Below, one piece after another: positions 22,755 to 35,733 of a DNA stretch of 64,000 nt (position 1 is the stretch's first letter; every line of letters begins with the position of its first letter). This DNA comes from Salvia splendens (taxonomy: Eukaryota; Streptophyta; Magnoliopsida; Lamiales; Lamiaceae), in NCBI RefSeq assembly GCF_004379255.2, contig NC_056044.1, positions 9,340,001 to 9,404,000 on the forward strand, given 5' to 3'. The notes below the pieces were generated by a model. The model saw only the letters and a list, made by a program, of their open reading frames with translations. It was not told the DNA's origin and did no database searches. The position numbers were made by a program, and so were the translations under genes.

Positions 22755-23295
22755 GTAACTAGGGCGGAAAAAAAAATACCAAAATATCGAAATACCAGTC
22801 TTATCGTACCGAAAAATATTGAAAATACCGAATTTTCGGTAAGGTAACGGTATGAATTTTCACATGCCGAAATTCAGTATATATTATAAATTAAGGTATA
22901 TATCGTAAAATATAAATATAATTATATAGAATATATTTATATATTTTAAAATTATAAATTCTATTGTGAAATAATAAATATAATTACGAATAAAACATAT
23001 TTTAATATATTTTTTTAAAATTATAAAATATAAATAATATTCTAAAAACTCAAATTATCTATTTCATTGATGTTGAAAGTTAGACATACAACAATAGTAC
23101 GGTATACAGAACTTCGATACGGTATATCGAAAATGAGCGACGGTATCGGTATGGAATTTAGCCATACCTAAAATAAAGTATACCGAAGTTCGGTATACCG
23201 AAAATTTTGGTAAGGTAAAGGTATGATTTTTTTGCATACAGAATTTACGGTATGGTGATTTCGGTAAGGTATACCGTACCTATCCACCCCTATTT
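22755..23295. repeat. GGTATACC-rich palindromic element, copy 2
   Basis: Same family as 16830-17345: left end TAGGGCGGAAAAAAAAATACC, right end CCGTACCTATCCACCCCTA, which read backwards is TAGGGGTGGATAGGTACGG. The interior is AT-rich with further GGTATACCG-type words. No coding capacity and no exact target duplication were found. Confidence 0.6.
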
Positions 23296-23344
23296 CTTTA
23301 TATAATAGTTGTATTATATTATACAAATATCAAGAACTCATATT

Positions 23345-24715
23345 AAACTTTGTAGTTCGTACATCTAACTTTTTTTTAATAAAATATAAAACTACGAGGT
23401 TTAAACATTACTAGTGAACTCATTAATGTTGGACATATGACCTCATTAGTTCTCATTGTTTGGGCTTGTGACACCATAGACTCCTAACAGATAATGTTTT
23501 ATATAATCATAAATGATGTTTTCTTGGAGTAAAACACCCTCATGCCCTATAAGGACATTTTTGTCATTTCATTATATTGCTGACCTATTATTTCTGCCGC
23601 ATTTCTGTCAGCAACTTCTTATGTAATTTCCTAATAAGTTCTGATAATTCATATGTAATTAATTTTTTGTAATTATTTACATTTTCTAATTTTTTATAAT
23701 ATACAGATTTATCATTATCAGCATTAATCAATATGAAAATAATAAAATGAGGCTCTTTTTTTCTTATAAAACTCATTTGCTAGTATTTTTCTGTGTGTCT
23801 ATTCCCCCTAATTTTTCTTTGTTTTTTATCTCGATTTACGGATAAATTTTATTTATTATGAAAATATCCTAATTTTGCGGTATGATTTATCAATTTACAT
23901 TCTCTTAATTTCAAATACTATTAATAATAATAAAAAAATCCCAAGGACTAAATAGCTAATATCACATGCTTGAATATTTTCAAAATATTAATCATGTTTC
24001 AATTTATAATGAATGACAAGAAATTGTGCAAATTTATATAGAAAGATTGAATGTTCATATTACGTTAAAATTTTTAGTTTGAGCTAAATTAAAATTCTCA
24101 ATAAAATATAGTAAATCATAAAAATCGTCTTAAAGTTAGGCTTAGAGTAATAAATTAGTTCAATGATATATAATGAAATATTATTTTAAATGTTAGTGTT
24201 TTTAAGGAAATAATTACTGTATCGTTTAATTAAATGTGAAAATTTTTTCTGTGTATTGTTGCTCCAGATTTTATTGCATTAATAACTTTACTTTTCCGTA
24301 TTTTTTGTTGTTTCTCAATGAATTGTCTACATGATATAACTAGTATATTGTTACCACTAACTAGAAATAGCAGGATATGAGAAGTTTTTTTCTTTGCAAA
24401 TAATGACAAAACTTTAATCACATATGAAGTACCAGAACTTATTAGGAAATCACGTTAGAAGTTGATGACAAAATGTGACAGAATTAATTAATCAGTGAAT
24501 TTAGGGATTGTCATAAATGCTTTTCAAGCCATTTGGGCATTTTCGTCCGAAAAATACCTAAAAATACTGCATTCGTGATTATATTAAACGTTATGGTCAT
24601 TTAAGGCAATTTTTTTATATTAGGGGTCTATGATATCACAAGCCCAAACGATAAAGACTAATGAGGCAGTCCACTCAAACATTATCAATGCTCGAACTAT
24701 GCAGTATATGTGATA
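23345..24715. mobile_element. Non-autonomous element with inverted repeats of about 300 bp
   Basis: The left arm (about 23345-23720) pairs with the reverse complement of the right arm (about 24380-24715). Matching stretches include cctcattagt plus tgtttgggcttgtga (left 23441-23474) against the same words in the right arm on the minus strand, and gatttcctaataagttctg against aatttcctaataagttctg. The middle is AT-rich without a gene. Long arms of this size are typical of Mutator-like non-autonomous elements (inference). The target duplication was not fixed. Confidence 0.65.
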
Positions 24716-24924
24716 TAATGAGGGTAGACAACTAGGGTGATAATGATTTTTTAAACTATATAAATAGAGTAACATTTATATTATGGTCTTATAAGAAACA
24801 AAAAAATATACTACTAACGTGAATAAAATGTGTGCACCGCTATAAGAATATACTCATAAAAGAAGCACGTCGTATAATTAGTTAATTAGTTTTACCATTT
24901 TAATAATATTTACACAAAAATGTA

Positions 24925-25275
24925 CCTGCAATTGCATATTGTTGTGACATAATAGAGTAATTGTGTAATCCAAACAAACAGAAACATAAAGCGACGAGAT
25001 TTGCGTGGTTCACCAATGTTATGTTGGCTACGTCCACGATAGGAAAGGAAAACATATTGTATTCAAATTGTTTTGGGATTACAGAGTTATGCGTCCTACT
25101 ACTATATAAATAGGCACACAGACGACGGGCTAGGCCCAATAAGACAATTAGGTCTTAAAACAGAAACATAGCATAGCGTCGGGCCGGGGGCGCCTCCGCC
25201 CCCGGACCTCGAGGGCTGATGTGGGATGGATTTGTTGAGTACAAACTCATTCCACATCGGGAGTCTAAGAGAAGT
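24925..25275. mobile_element. LTR fragment with a GC-rich hairpin
   Basis: The text cgacgagatttgcgtggttc followed by accaatgttatgttggctac is a phrase common in plant LTR retrotransposons. It includes a TATATAAATA (25103-25112) and a GC-rich inverted repeat ccgggggcgcctccgccccc at 25186-25206. No duplication or second LTR was found, so this is a fragment. Confidence 0.4.
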
Positions 25276-25335
25276 TGGAAAGTGTATATAATTCTTGCTC
25301 AACCCCAATTAGTTTGAGGCCTTTTGGACTGTGAC

Positions 25336-26858
25336 TGATGAGGCTCGTTTCATGTATGTGTTCTATAGTAAAACTGCATCGAATTCTGTAAACTTACAGC
25401 CAATTTTGAGCCAGGTGTGTGTGAAAACCGCCATATTCAGAGGAAGGAACAAATCAATAGGGCGGACCAACAGATCAAGAAAAGAAGGCAAAAAATACAG
25501 CATTGAGTTGATCAAGTCCAAAATCAAACGGAGCCAGCAGGAGTTTTGCATTGGGAGATAGAGCTAAAGACCCCACCACCAAATGTGAAGGGCAGGAACG
25601 ACATTTCAGAGAGGATAGTACCCTAGGGATAAGAGCCATACACCTTTCTATATAAAGGAAGCCCAACACAAGAAGAAAGGGAGTCCCAGCCAGAGGTGAA
25701 AGGGGGGTCTCAAACGCACTTAGTTGGAACATCTATAGTAATTCAACTCTCTTCTAGGGCTTAAATCGGAGCTCTTGCACTTCATCTTCTTGATTTTGTT
25801 GCGCACACACACTTGGTCATGTCTTAGTTTAGTTTAGCTGGTAGTTTGGTGGTAGTTTCCTGCACTTTTATCTTTCGGTTCTGTTACTCCACTCCGAGAA
25901 GGGGTGATGAAACAATTTACTGCTTTCCTTATTTATTTTCAGTTTACTTTTGATGTTAATGACTCTTGATGTTTTGATTTAGTAAAATTTGAAGTTATGT
26001 TTTCATTTTCAGTTGTTGTGTTCTGTTTCCATGCATAATGTTGCTTCTGATCTGTTTTGGTTTCCTTTTTATGTCGCACGTCTTAGCTCAAAAATGTCTT
26101 GTTCTGTTTGATTTGGTCAGATCTGATGTTTATGTTTGAAAGCTGTCAGGATGTTTAGATCTAGTGGTTTATGTTTCGTTTCTGCATGATTATGGATTAG
26201 TTTTGTGTTTACGTAGTCGTAGCTTAGATCTTAGGATTAGATTTAATTTTCCAAGTGGTTATTATGTTTCGTGTTTTGTAGCTTTTCAGATTTATTCTTT
26301 GCTCTGCTTTCCATGTTGATTTTGTGAAGAAGATGAAGTTGTTAGAAAGTTTTTTACTTTACAGTGCTCTTTGCAGGGGACTGGCAGTCCTCGTTTATTA
26401 TGTTTGTCCATTTATAGAGAGTTTAGTTAAGTTGATCAAGTAGTTTTAGCTTCGTCCTGCAAGTTGATCATTTTAGTTAGTTTAAGTTTCTCAAGTTCAG
26501 TAGTTAACTTAACACACCCCTAGAAAGCGTGGCGGCAGTCATCCTCAAGTCGTGTCAAGCAAACAAATGTCGAACGCCTCATCTTTGTGGGATCGATTCT
26601 TACTTCCCTATACTAGTTAAATAGTAATTGTTGGTTAAGGTTTTGAGGACACGCTCCTATTTAGCTATCTTATTCATCTCATTCGAGTCGAATCAGTGTC
26701 GAGTTGATCAGCCTGAGCTTTTACTGGATCCACTCACTTGCAGTTTGCAGGTAACAAGCATATATATACTGGCTGGATCAGTTTGATGATCCAACTTGAG
26801 TAAGCCACAACGATAACACAAGAAGATGAAGAGAGAGAACGAAAGGGGCAGCTCATCA
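25336..26858 (+). mobile_element. Solo LTR of an Athila-like gypsy element
   Basis: A 1523-bp segment starts TGATGAGGCTCGTTTCATG and ends GCAGCTCATCA with a perfect 5-bp duplication GTGAC at 25331-25335 and 26859-26863. The start resembles the start of the LTR of element B (TGATAAGGCTAATTTCATG, read on the minus strand). A TATA box (TATATAAAGG, 25658) is followed by the common LTR phrase catctttgtgggatcgattc (26580). No coding domain lies inside, so it is a solo LTR. Confidence 0.85.
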
Positions 26859-26863
26859 GTGAC

Positions 26864-28605
26864 CCAAAACTAAATCCGTGTCGGCTTGACCCAAAGTGGA
26901 CAATATCAAACGTATGTTGTAAGTGGACAATCTGAACACATAAAAGTATTCTGTTTAATAAGTTTTGGTGAGTGTAGTTTACCTTTTCATTAAATTTGTA
27001 TAGTAATATACATTAAATTTGTATAGTAATATATTATCTTCATAATCCATCAATTCCATTTCATTATAATTGACATATTTGATTTGAACCAATGACGAAT
27101 TAATATAAAATATAGTAATATTCATACTAATATTTACATTTCAAGTGGCACCATATTCTATAATACGCATTAGTTAATTAATATGAGGATTCATATCTTA
27201 AAAAATATTTAATTTTATTTACAAGAAATGTATCTATCATGTATCCATTGATCAATGAAAATTTGGCTCTTTTTTCACAAGAAGCTTGTCCATGGCCCCA
27301 TATTCTATACAAGGAATTTGCGTTTACGAAACTTGCCCAAGTTTTTGGGTTTCCTATTTGCTTCTTCATATATATCAGCACAACTTATGCATTTCAAATT
27401 CGATAAAGGTTTGGATAAAGGCGTCGCTCATTACTCATGAGGTCGGCCGACATCACGTGATGAGTGATCCCACCTCCGTCCATTCTGAACATGTAAATTA
27501 AGATTTTTTTTTAAAAATAATAAGGCTTAAAGCTCCAAATATAACAAAATTCTCATTTGAATAACAGTAAACTAACCCACCAATGCTAATGCTGTGTTTG
27601 ACTCGATCAAACTGGCGTGTTAAAATTTAAATAAAACACTTCATTAGCGTTGATATTATTTGGAATATTGGTCCCAAATATTATGAACTTTAGCTAAATT
27701 TTAGCATTTCACATGAACTTTAAAATTGGTCTAAAATATCATAAATTGTATATTTTGTTTGTTATTTCTTAATCCAACCCAAATAAGATATCTTCTGCAA
27801 GAATCTTGTTATACGTGGGCAACCGTGAAATGTTTATGATATTTTAGATTACTTTTTAAGTTCGTGACAAGTAGGATAAAAAGTTATGTAAAAAAGCACG
27901 TTGATTTAGTCCAAGTAGGATAAAAAATGCACGAAAATTGGTAGGATGATTGACCTGCTATGGGAAATAACAAACAAAATGTAAGTTTATAATATTTCAG
28001 ACCAATTCTAAAGTTCTGAAAATACTAAATTTTGGTCAAGGTTGATAATTTTAGAGACCAATTTCCCATATTATTTCCCTTTCATAGAATATAAAAAAGA
28101 GTTTCCATTCATAAAATCTTTTATCTTAAATCACCCAAAAAAAGAATTTTACATCAATAAATCACCTGATGCAAAATTAGTTAAGAAAAAATTGAGAAAA
28201 AAATAATTCAAGTAGTGTTAGGGAGAATGAGCCTACCAAACCAAAATGGAAAAAAAAAAATACTTATTAACTATGGATGGATGGAGGGAGGGAGTATTAA
28301 TCATTTGCATCGATAGCCAAATCAAACAAAGTCAAGCTCAAATTATTTTGATAAAAGACTCAAAACCTTTAACGTAATTATCAAGCTAGAGCCTAGAGGT
28401 GCAAAAAGGCTCAATCCAAATCATTGTTCTATTATTGAAGATGAATAAAAACCAGACAAAGTTCTCCACAGACCGATGGAGAAGCTAGACAGAAAGTCAC
28501 TGCTTATATGGAGATGATGAATTGGTAAGGAAAAGATTATACTCAAACAGGATGGGTGTGAAAAAAGAGACCTCAGAAGTTCTGGCCAAACTAGACAACA
28601 TTTTC
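26864..28605. other. AT-rich intergenic DNA before the SCS beta gene
   Basis: A 23-base phrase (cattaaatttgtatagtaat) is tandemly duplicated at 26991-27035. A GGATGGAGGGAGGGAGTA at 28276-28296 looks like the right end of a decayed Stowaway MITE whose left end I could not find. The last part is the 3' flank of the minus-strand gene. Short open frames at 27178-27501 show no recognisable protein. Confidence 0.45.
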
Positions 28606-31600
28606 TCACTTTGCTGAAGCTTTCACTGCTTTCTCAGCTGCATCATCTAAATCTTCAGCAGTAATCAAAGTCATTCCACTTTCCTGTAAATTATAAAATC
28701 TTAGTCATATAAATCACGTTATTTAGCTACTCAAGTTTTCAATGAGAGATGTGTTTCAAATTCACCTTCAAAATTCTCTTTCCTTGGTCCACATTTGTGC
28801 CTTCAAGACGAACAACAACAGGTACCTTCAGTTGAACCTATAACAGTAGCCCAAAAAGAACAGTTAGAACTGAACATGCTCCCATCAATAAGCGAGAACT
28901 GTACACTTTCCCTATCAGGGAATTATCATATTTTTGCCCCATTTTAGGCCAAATCAAATCAGCCAATTTCCACGAATATTTCAAATCCCCTTACAGGACT
29001 AAACATGCAAATTTGACTGGTTTCCAGGAAGGTCTCCGTTGGCACAACTATCTCTAAATCCATTGATTTGTTACTCATGAAATTTGAGAGGATTGAGTCA
29101 TTAGATTCAGAGCATTGGGTGTTTTATGTATGTATAAAATTGCTTTGGAAGTTTGGAAGAGCACCCCATCCTTGCTGTAGATATCAGATCATGTCTGGCT
29201 AAGTATTTTGTTGCCTTATTATATTTGAAATTTATTCGATATTATGCATTGGTAATGGATTAGGCGTAAAGTTTGAATGTAACAAGGTCGGTGAAGATAT
29301 TATTCCGTAATAGTAGGGAAAAAAATACAATGGAGGAGGGCAAGACAGCAGACAGACACACAGACAGAGGTGAGGGAAGATGTGAAAGAATTAAAGGCAG
29401 CCATTACACCTAGGAATATTCCAATCTGTGCCTATTTTACCTGTTTCGCAGCATTCACAATTCCACTGGCTATTACGTCACACTTCATAATTCCTCCAAA
29501 AATATTCACAAGAATTGCCTTCACTTTGTCATCTGAGGTCAAAATTTTAAAAGCTTCCACAACCTATTGAACAAATTTAACTGAAGTGGTGAGAACCATA
29601 ACCCAATCCCTGGGTAAGAAAAAGGAGGGAAAGATCCATCAAGTGTTGCATCCTCCTTCAAAATTAGTAACTACTCTCAAAATTTGCAGACCTAAATACT
29701 AAATATCAGATTTCACATGCATGCAATGATCTTAAGGAAAAACTTTGCAGCATCTGAAATCTAATAAATATCATAACCTGGTTTTCTGAAGCATTTCCCC
29801 CAACATCAAGAAAATTAGCAGGTGTTCCTCCATGCAGTTTAATAATATCCATTGTGGCCATGGCCAAACCAGCACCATTCACCATGCAACCGATTTCTCC
29901 ATCTAAACCAATGTAATTCAAATCAGCTTTAGCTGCAGCAACCTGAAAATTCAAAAGCAATGTCAAATAATTAATAGAGGCCACCAATTAAGTTTAATCA
30001 GTTCCCTTGACTTAGTTACCTCACGAGGATCTTCTTGAGTTGGATCTCGAAGAGCAAATATCTCTTTCCGACGATAAGCAGCATTATCATCAAAATTTAA
30101 TTTTGCATCAGCAGCTACTAACAGGTTATCGGAAGTCTCAGCAATAGGGTTGACCTGTTGAAGAAATATTCGATAAAATGAAGTCATGAGGGATTTTATA
30201 CTGAGCTAGTATAAGCAGTTCTGGAACAACTAAGAAAATAATTCCAAGATAAAGCAAAATCATGTTCGTTACCTCTAATAAGGTGCAGTCACACTTGCAA
30301 AAAAGTTCATACAGCTTTTTCACTTGTTCAATTGAAGCATTTCGATCAGCCACAGTTGGGGATAAACCATCCACTACCTTTGCAGCATCCTCATCTGTGA
30401 TTCCTGTGAAAACATTAATAGGTACCTATGGCACAGAATATTCAATATATCAATTCACGGTAGGATCCACATCCAATATGTGCAATTAAAGTACCAGGTG
30501 GATACACGCAAGAGAGACTGACCTTTACAATTAGTTCTGGATGTTTTTCTGCAAGATCTTCGATACTGGTTCCTCCTTTTTTACAGGAAATAATAATCTG
30601 CAAGATATAGATAGTTAGATACGAACACCGGCCTCAGTAGATGGACAGTTTACCAAATTTTGCATGTTAATCAAGCAGGGATAAATACATTTTGGTGTAC
30701 AACCAATACATAGCCTTATGGTTTATTCTTATTTTCTAAGCAAAAAGTAGTCCACAATTGTTTAGGGAAAGTAAGAACCATTTCTTCCTTCCACTGTACT
30801 CAGTAACTAAACTACTTATAATTGAATTATAAAGCAAATTGGATGGTAGACAGATAATTCAATAATGCTGAGATAAATAGTTAAATATATGAACTTACTG
30901 GACCAGCAGTTATACGATCAAGAGTTATGGCAAAGTACATCTCGTTGACGAGGGATAACTTCTGAGCCAAATACACCTGCCAGAGAGTTGAGAAAATTTA
31001 ATCGCCTTTCACAAGGCCATATATACTTGCTCCAAATAATTGAGCAATAATGAAATGTAATGATATTTTTGAATACTCTCGACACAAGAAGGTATTTGAT
31101 GAAAATTGGAAATGAAGGCCGAGAAAGATCCAACATTGTCTCATTTTCCAGAAGTTTCATAACAATTAGTTTTCTGTGTTCTTAACAAAGACTAATTATA
31201 TAAAAAAAATTATGACCAGATAATACAAAATACTGTCAAATTAGAAATGAATATCAAGGATACTTTACAAGAAAACATAAGTGACATGCAGAAAAAAAAT
31301 TAAAAAAAGCCAAAGGGAATCAGAAATGCATCTCAACAAGATTAAATAATACTGAAAGAATATTTATGGATTTCATCCCACTTGCAAGAACACATATATG
31401 TTTATTTTCATTACGGACATGGAAGTACACAATTGATGTCTCAAACCTTGCTGACAATTTTTCCTTCAGGTCCGGATTGCTTGGTGACAAGCATCTGTCC
31501 AAGCATTTTACCTGAAACAACATAAATATAACTTGTTGCAGTAGTTATTTTAAAGGACCCAATAGTGTGGACCAAAACAATTTCCCAAATCAGTGTTTTC

Positions 31601-32714
31601 TCAGAATTAAACATATGCCTCCCCATTTCCTTTAGAATAATGCTAACTAAGACTATGTTGAAATACAGGGGCTTCATGGTGTGCCTTGACTTCAATGAGT
31701 CACTAACTGTTAAATAATATGTAATTAACTGATTTCCAACAACACGGTTTCTCGCAGGAGAGAAAAGAAAGAGGCAGGGGAAATGACAAGGCGCGAATGG
31801 AAAAACCGGAACATCTTTGTGAATCTGCGATGCAGCAACCGGAACTATTTTTTAAATTCATGGCGTTACTTTTACAATTTTTGCACTCATCCTTTACAAT
31901 TACTAGAACAGAGATCGGGAGTGACTTAGAAGAAATTCAAATTTGTATGCAAATACAACAAAATTTATACATTGCTTATATGACTTCCATGAAAAGGAAA
32001 ATTGTTTAATATCATACCAGCTACATCCTCAGCCTTGTCAGCCTTTACTATATGCACTCCCCCTTGAAATCCATTTTTAAACGTTCCAAGTCCTCGGCCA
32101 CCAGCAAGGATTTGAGCCTTCACGACCACCTACAACCCCGAGATTTACCTCTACAATTCAGATACTCTTACATTCCCAATGAATTAAGGACCTGAGAAAG
32201 ATCCGTGTCACTACCTCGCTTTCATTAGGAAATACTTCCCGCAGTGCCTTCCTGACTTCATCAACTGATCCAACAGCCACACCTTTTGGAACATTGATGC
32301 CATGCTTTCCCATCAGCTCAGCTCCCTAAACATAATTACATCATGTTTCTTAGACACATAGACCAAAAATGCAATGTTTGAAAGAGCCCCAAAATTGGTT
32401 AAAGGTTCGGCTCATTTCTACCTTAGGGCTTTCACGTCAATCAGAAATGCAAGGTTCGGATCAAAAATTTGATTCATACATAAACAAATTGAATGACCAA
32501 AACAACTAGAAACAGATCGCTGGAAACGCTAAATAAGCCTCGTAGTTAATTGACTGGTCTGTGCAAAAAAAGAGTGTGAGAGCATCTGTGTTCGAGAGAT
32601 ATGGGGGTATACCTGATACTCGTGTATGTTGAGGCGGCGCAGCTGTTGCTGCTGCCATTTTCCGGCGACGGATAGGGAGCGGCCAGCTAGTTTCCCGAGC
32701 AATCCTCTCACCAT
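28606..32714 (-). CDS. Succinate-CoA ligase (ADP-forming) beta subunit, mitochondrial
   Basis: Twelve coding exons with GT-AG introns join without a break into 422 residues: 32613-32714, 32215-32325, 32018-32129, 31447-31511, 30899-30976, 30523-30597, 30273-30425, 30020-30154, 29778-29942, 29441-29563, 28766-28837, 28606-28683. The enzyme makes ATP while converting succinyl-CoA to succinate in the TCA cycle, as a heterodimer with the alpha subunit in the mitochondrial matrix. The first about 26 residues ([20 protein letters not shown]) form a basic, Ser/Leu-rich targeting peptide, followed by [20 protein letters not shown]. The ATP-grasp glycine-rich loop [12 protein letters not shown] lies near residues 80-91. 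The CoA-ligase domain shows [32 protein letters not shown] and [17 protein letters not shown]. Length and domain order match plant homologues (about 421 residues). All phases agree and no stop is present, so it appears functional. Confidence 0.97.
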
Positions 32715-33532
32715 GTTTTTCTATTAGTGTTTCCCCTTTTGTTCGGATCGTGTCGCAAAAGATCGAACTGCAATACAAGATTCAGAGGAAAATAAGTAAT
32801 TCGTGCGACAGAAACCTACCGGTGAGTGACAGAGGTGGAGGCCGGCGGCGCAGAAACTGACCTTCGCCGGAGAGAATAGAATTCACCCAAATACGCTAAT
32901 TTCGTTAATACGATCTTCGACCTTTTTGTTTCTAAATTTTTTTGGGTTCAATTATTCATTCGTTTTCCCTTTTCGTTTGCGAAAATGGTAGTGTTTGATT
33001 GGTTGAATGATATTTTAATTTGGATGAAAATTAATATAATCATTAATATTATTAGAGTGTTTATACATTCATAAATTAATTTGGAAAGTAAAAATCAAAT
33101 TTACTTCTTTATTAAAATTTATTCTTTGATACAGAATATATTTAAAAAGATATAATACCAATTTTCCCATTTTTAATTGTCTATTCCTCACACGAAAGGT
33201 AAATTTGGTAATTATTTTTGTAGTATATCTTTTTCAATTTGGAATCCTCCAAATTTTTAAAAAGATATACTCTTATTACCTTCTTTACTATGTATATGGG
33301 AAATATATATTCTCAATTTGTTTATTTTCCTTGAATATGCTCTTAGATTATATGGAGTAGAGCCAGAATCGGAGGTTGTTGCGCCCTGATGCGTTCGCGG
33401 CTCCCATCACTAAAAATTTGGGCTATAATGTTGTCCAAACCGTGAAGAGCATTTTGATATATTTGCACATTTCAAATAAATAACACATTGGATAAAATAC
33501 GAAAAATGATATGCTACACACTGTGTATATAA
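32715..33532. other. 5' region of the SCS beta gene and AT-rich flank
   Basis: 32715-32880 is GC-richer and probably holds the 5' untranslated region and promoter of the minus-strand gene. The rest to 33532 is AT-rich with no gene seen. Confidence 0.4.
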
Positions 33533-33640
33533 GTTGGCTAAGTGGTAGAAAGGTTAATGATTTTTGGTCTCGGGTTCAACTTTCGAGTCCTCCGTGATGC
33601 GGTCTTCAAATTTAAATTTATTTTTATCCAAAAACATGAT
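33533..33640 (+). mobile_element. tRNA-derived SINE head
   Basis: The text ttggctaagtggtagaaagg (A-box-like) is followed after about 15 bases by ggtctcgggttcaactttcg (B-box-like), the spacing of an internal RNA polymerase III promoter, and matches the usual start of plant tRNA-related SINEs. It does not fold as a full tRNA. The 3' end was not fixed. Confidence 0.55.
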
Positions 33641-33829
33641 ATGTTATATACCTTATTTGAGCTTTTTATGTACACAACATTCTCGTTCAACCCACGTTTT
33701 TTGTTTAGATTTTATTTGATTCTAATATATTAAAAAAATGTTATGAAATATTTAATTTCACAAAATTCATAAAGATCAAAGTTTGACTCGATTATGTGAC
33801 TCGATTTTATTTTACTACGAGAGTTATCC

Positions 33830-34652
33830 CAAAAGTGTACGAGGTTAATGCAGTAATAGCAAGTGAAAGAATCGTATCTCACTAATACTAATGTGTCAAC
33901 TTAACTACCATGAACCAATCCCAACTACTATATAGAAAATCTAATTGGGTTTTAGTTTTAAAACTACTACGTCAATGAAATTAAATTAAAAATAAATAAA
34001 ACTGCAAATAAAACAATATGATTTGAAAAGTAATATGGAATGAATGCAAAATTCTAGAATCCAATGCACATCAATAAGTTATTACACAATCGATCTCATT
34101 ACTTTTAGTGTCTCTATAGTTGCTAAGTCAGTTAGTTATCTAGATTAAACTTCCTCCCGATGTAAGAAATTCATAGATTAGATGTTGATATCTAAGTCAC
34201 CTAACACATCTAACTCCCAAAAGATTTAAAGACCTAAAGACCTCACATAAAACCTCAACTATCTCGAGTTGTATTGACTGAAGTGTGAATTATCCCAACC
34301 CCAAGTTAATTATTTCATCTCCTGATTAATCTAATTAACTCTACAACATTCATATGAAACTAATCAATTTGAATGAGAAAAGCACAATGATAAATCAAAC
34401 AACAACAAGAGCAAGCAAGGAAGAATCAATTGGATAAACAATTCAAAATCATAGCATTTTTACAAATAATTCTACAAAAAAAATCAGGTTTTCATGTTCA
34501 TAACAAAATCCATAGAAATAATCAAAGAATTATTCAAAGACATTGTTTAGAAATAAAGCAAACTACACACGGACTCATGGAATTAAATGGGAGCTTTGTC
34601 AACAATCTTGAGATGAATACTCACGTTCAAGGTATGTGTACTTTGAGGTGTG
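33830..34652. mobile_element. Non-coding retroelement remnant
   Basis: Phrases such as aaaagtgtacgaggttaatg and gcaagtgaaagaatcgtatc resemble non-coding parts of plant gypsy elements and are similar in style to the LTR copies that follow. No boundary or coding domain could be set, and an open frame from 34430 runs into the next LTR without a known domain. Confidence 0.35.
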
Positions 34653-35733
34653 TGATGCACTTTTTATTAGCACTAAAAATACCTACAAGTATACATGGTA
34701 TAAATAGTATAGCTAAAGGTCAGTACCGGATATCGAACATAGGGAAAACAATCACAAATTGTCTATCATCTACTAAGCTTCTTTCACTATTAGGAAAACC
34801 GAAAGAGCTTTGGAATTTTGAAAATAAAACTTTAGAAAGCGGAAAAAAACAACTATTGCAGATAAAACACACAAACAAATATATGAGATAAGGGAATTCC
34901 AGGGATATGCATTCACAGTTATGGTTATACATATTACAACTACACAACCCTAGCACAGTTCTTACTTCATAAGGACGAGTCGCCTAAGTTTTTGCTCATG
35001 CGGTACAAACGTAGATTACTAACACTAGGGGCATCAATCCTAGATCCGTAACTCCCTAAAGCTCCTAAGACCTATGAAAAGTCCTCAGTCTCAATTAACA
35101 GTGTCGTTTTAAGGGAAGCTAATTGTAGTGTCTACTAAACAAATCTAACTCGCCAACCTCCTCTCACGATTATGTAGCAAGTGTATTAAATCATCACAGA
35201 ATGTGTCACTCAAACGTGAAGCAATTATCCAGAACATAGAAAAGAAATGAAGTAAGAACAAAACGGATATTAAATAGCAAAACGGAATTGTATAACCAAA
35301 GTCGTTACTAACACATCCCTAGAATCCTACGAATTTAGTTACGCATGGTAGAATAATCCAAAGACATAGTTTTTAGGGAAACAATGAAGACATAAAGACT
35401 AAAGCAAATAAAACTAAAAGATTGAATCCTTTTAGTCTAGTTCTTCTCTTGATTCCTTCTTCAAATCCTTGCACTTTGATGATCAAAGAAGAACTCTCAA
35501 ATATATGCTCTGGAATTATGTAGCAAAAAGAAGATCCTAGTTGAAGAGGTTTGAGGGGGTATTTATAGCTGCAAATTCGTCCATCCTCAATTAAGGCAAA
35601 AAGTAGCCTAGTATGATAAATCTTGAGAAGAAAGTAGGTCAAATCCGTGCGCCGCATTTTCCCAGCGGGCCGCTGCACCTTGGCCAGCGGTCGTTGTGGG
35701 TTTATCCGCAGTTTCTGCCTCTTGAACAACGGC
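34653..35733 (-). mobile_element. LTR-like unit, first tandem copy
   Basis: A 1081-bp unit starts tgatgcactttttattagc on the plus strand. Its first part is repeated in the next unit. On the minus strand it would end AAAAAGTGCATCA and carries TATAAATA (near 35565), so it is best read as a gypsy-type LTR plus some internal DNA in minus orientation. No coding domain seen. Confidence 0.55.

Noticed and set aside
28276..28296. Complete Stowaway MITE before the SCS gene
   Set aside because: Only a right-end-like GGATGGAGGGAGGGAGTA is seen; no matching left end within 300 bp.
33533..33640. Genuine tRNA gene
   Set aside because: A and B boxes are present but acceptor and anticodon stems do not form; a SINE head explains it better.
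34430..34891. Open frame of 153 codons entering the LTR-like unit
   Set aside because: Crosses a repeat border, AT-biased, no known domain.
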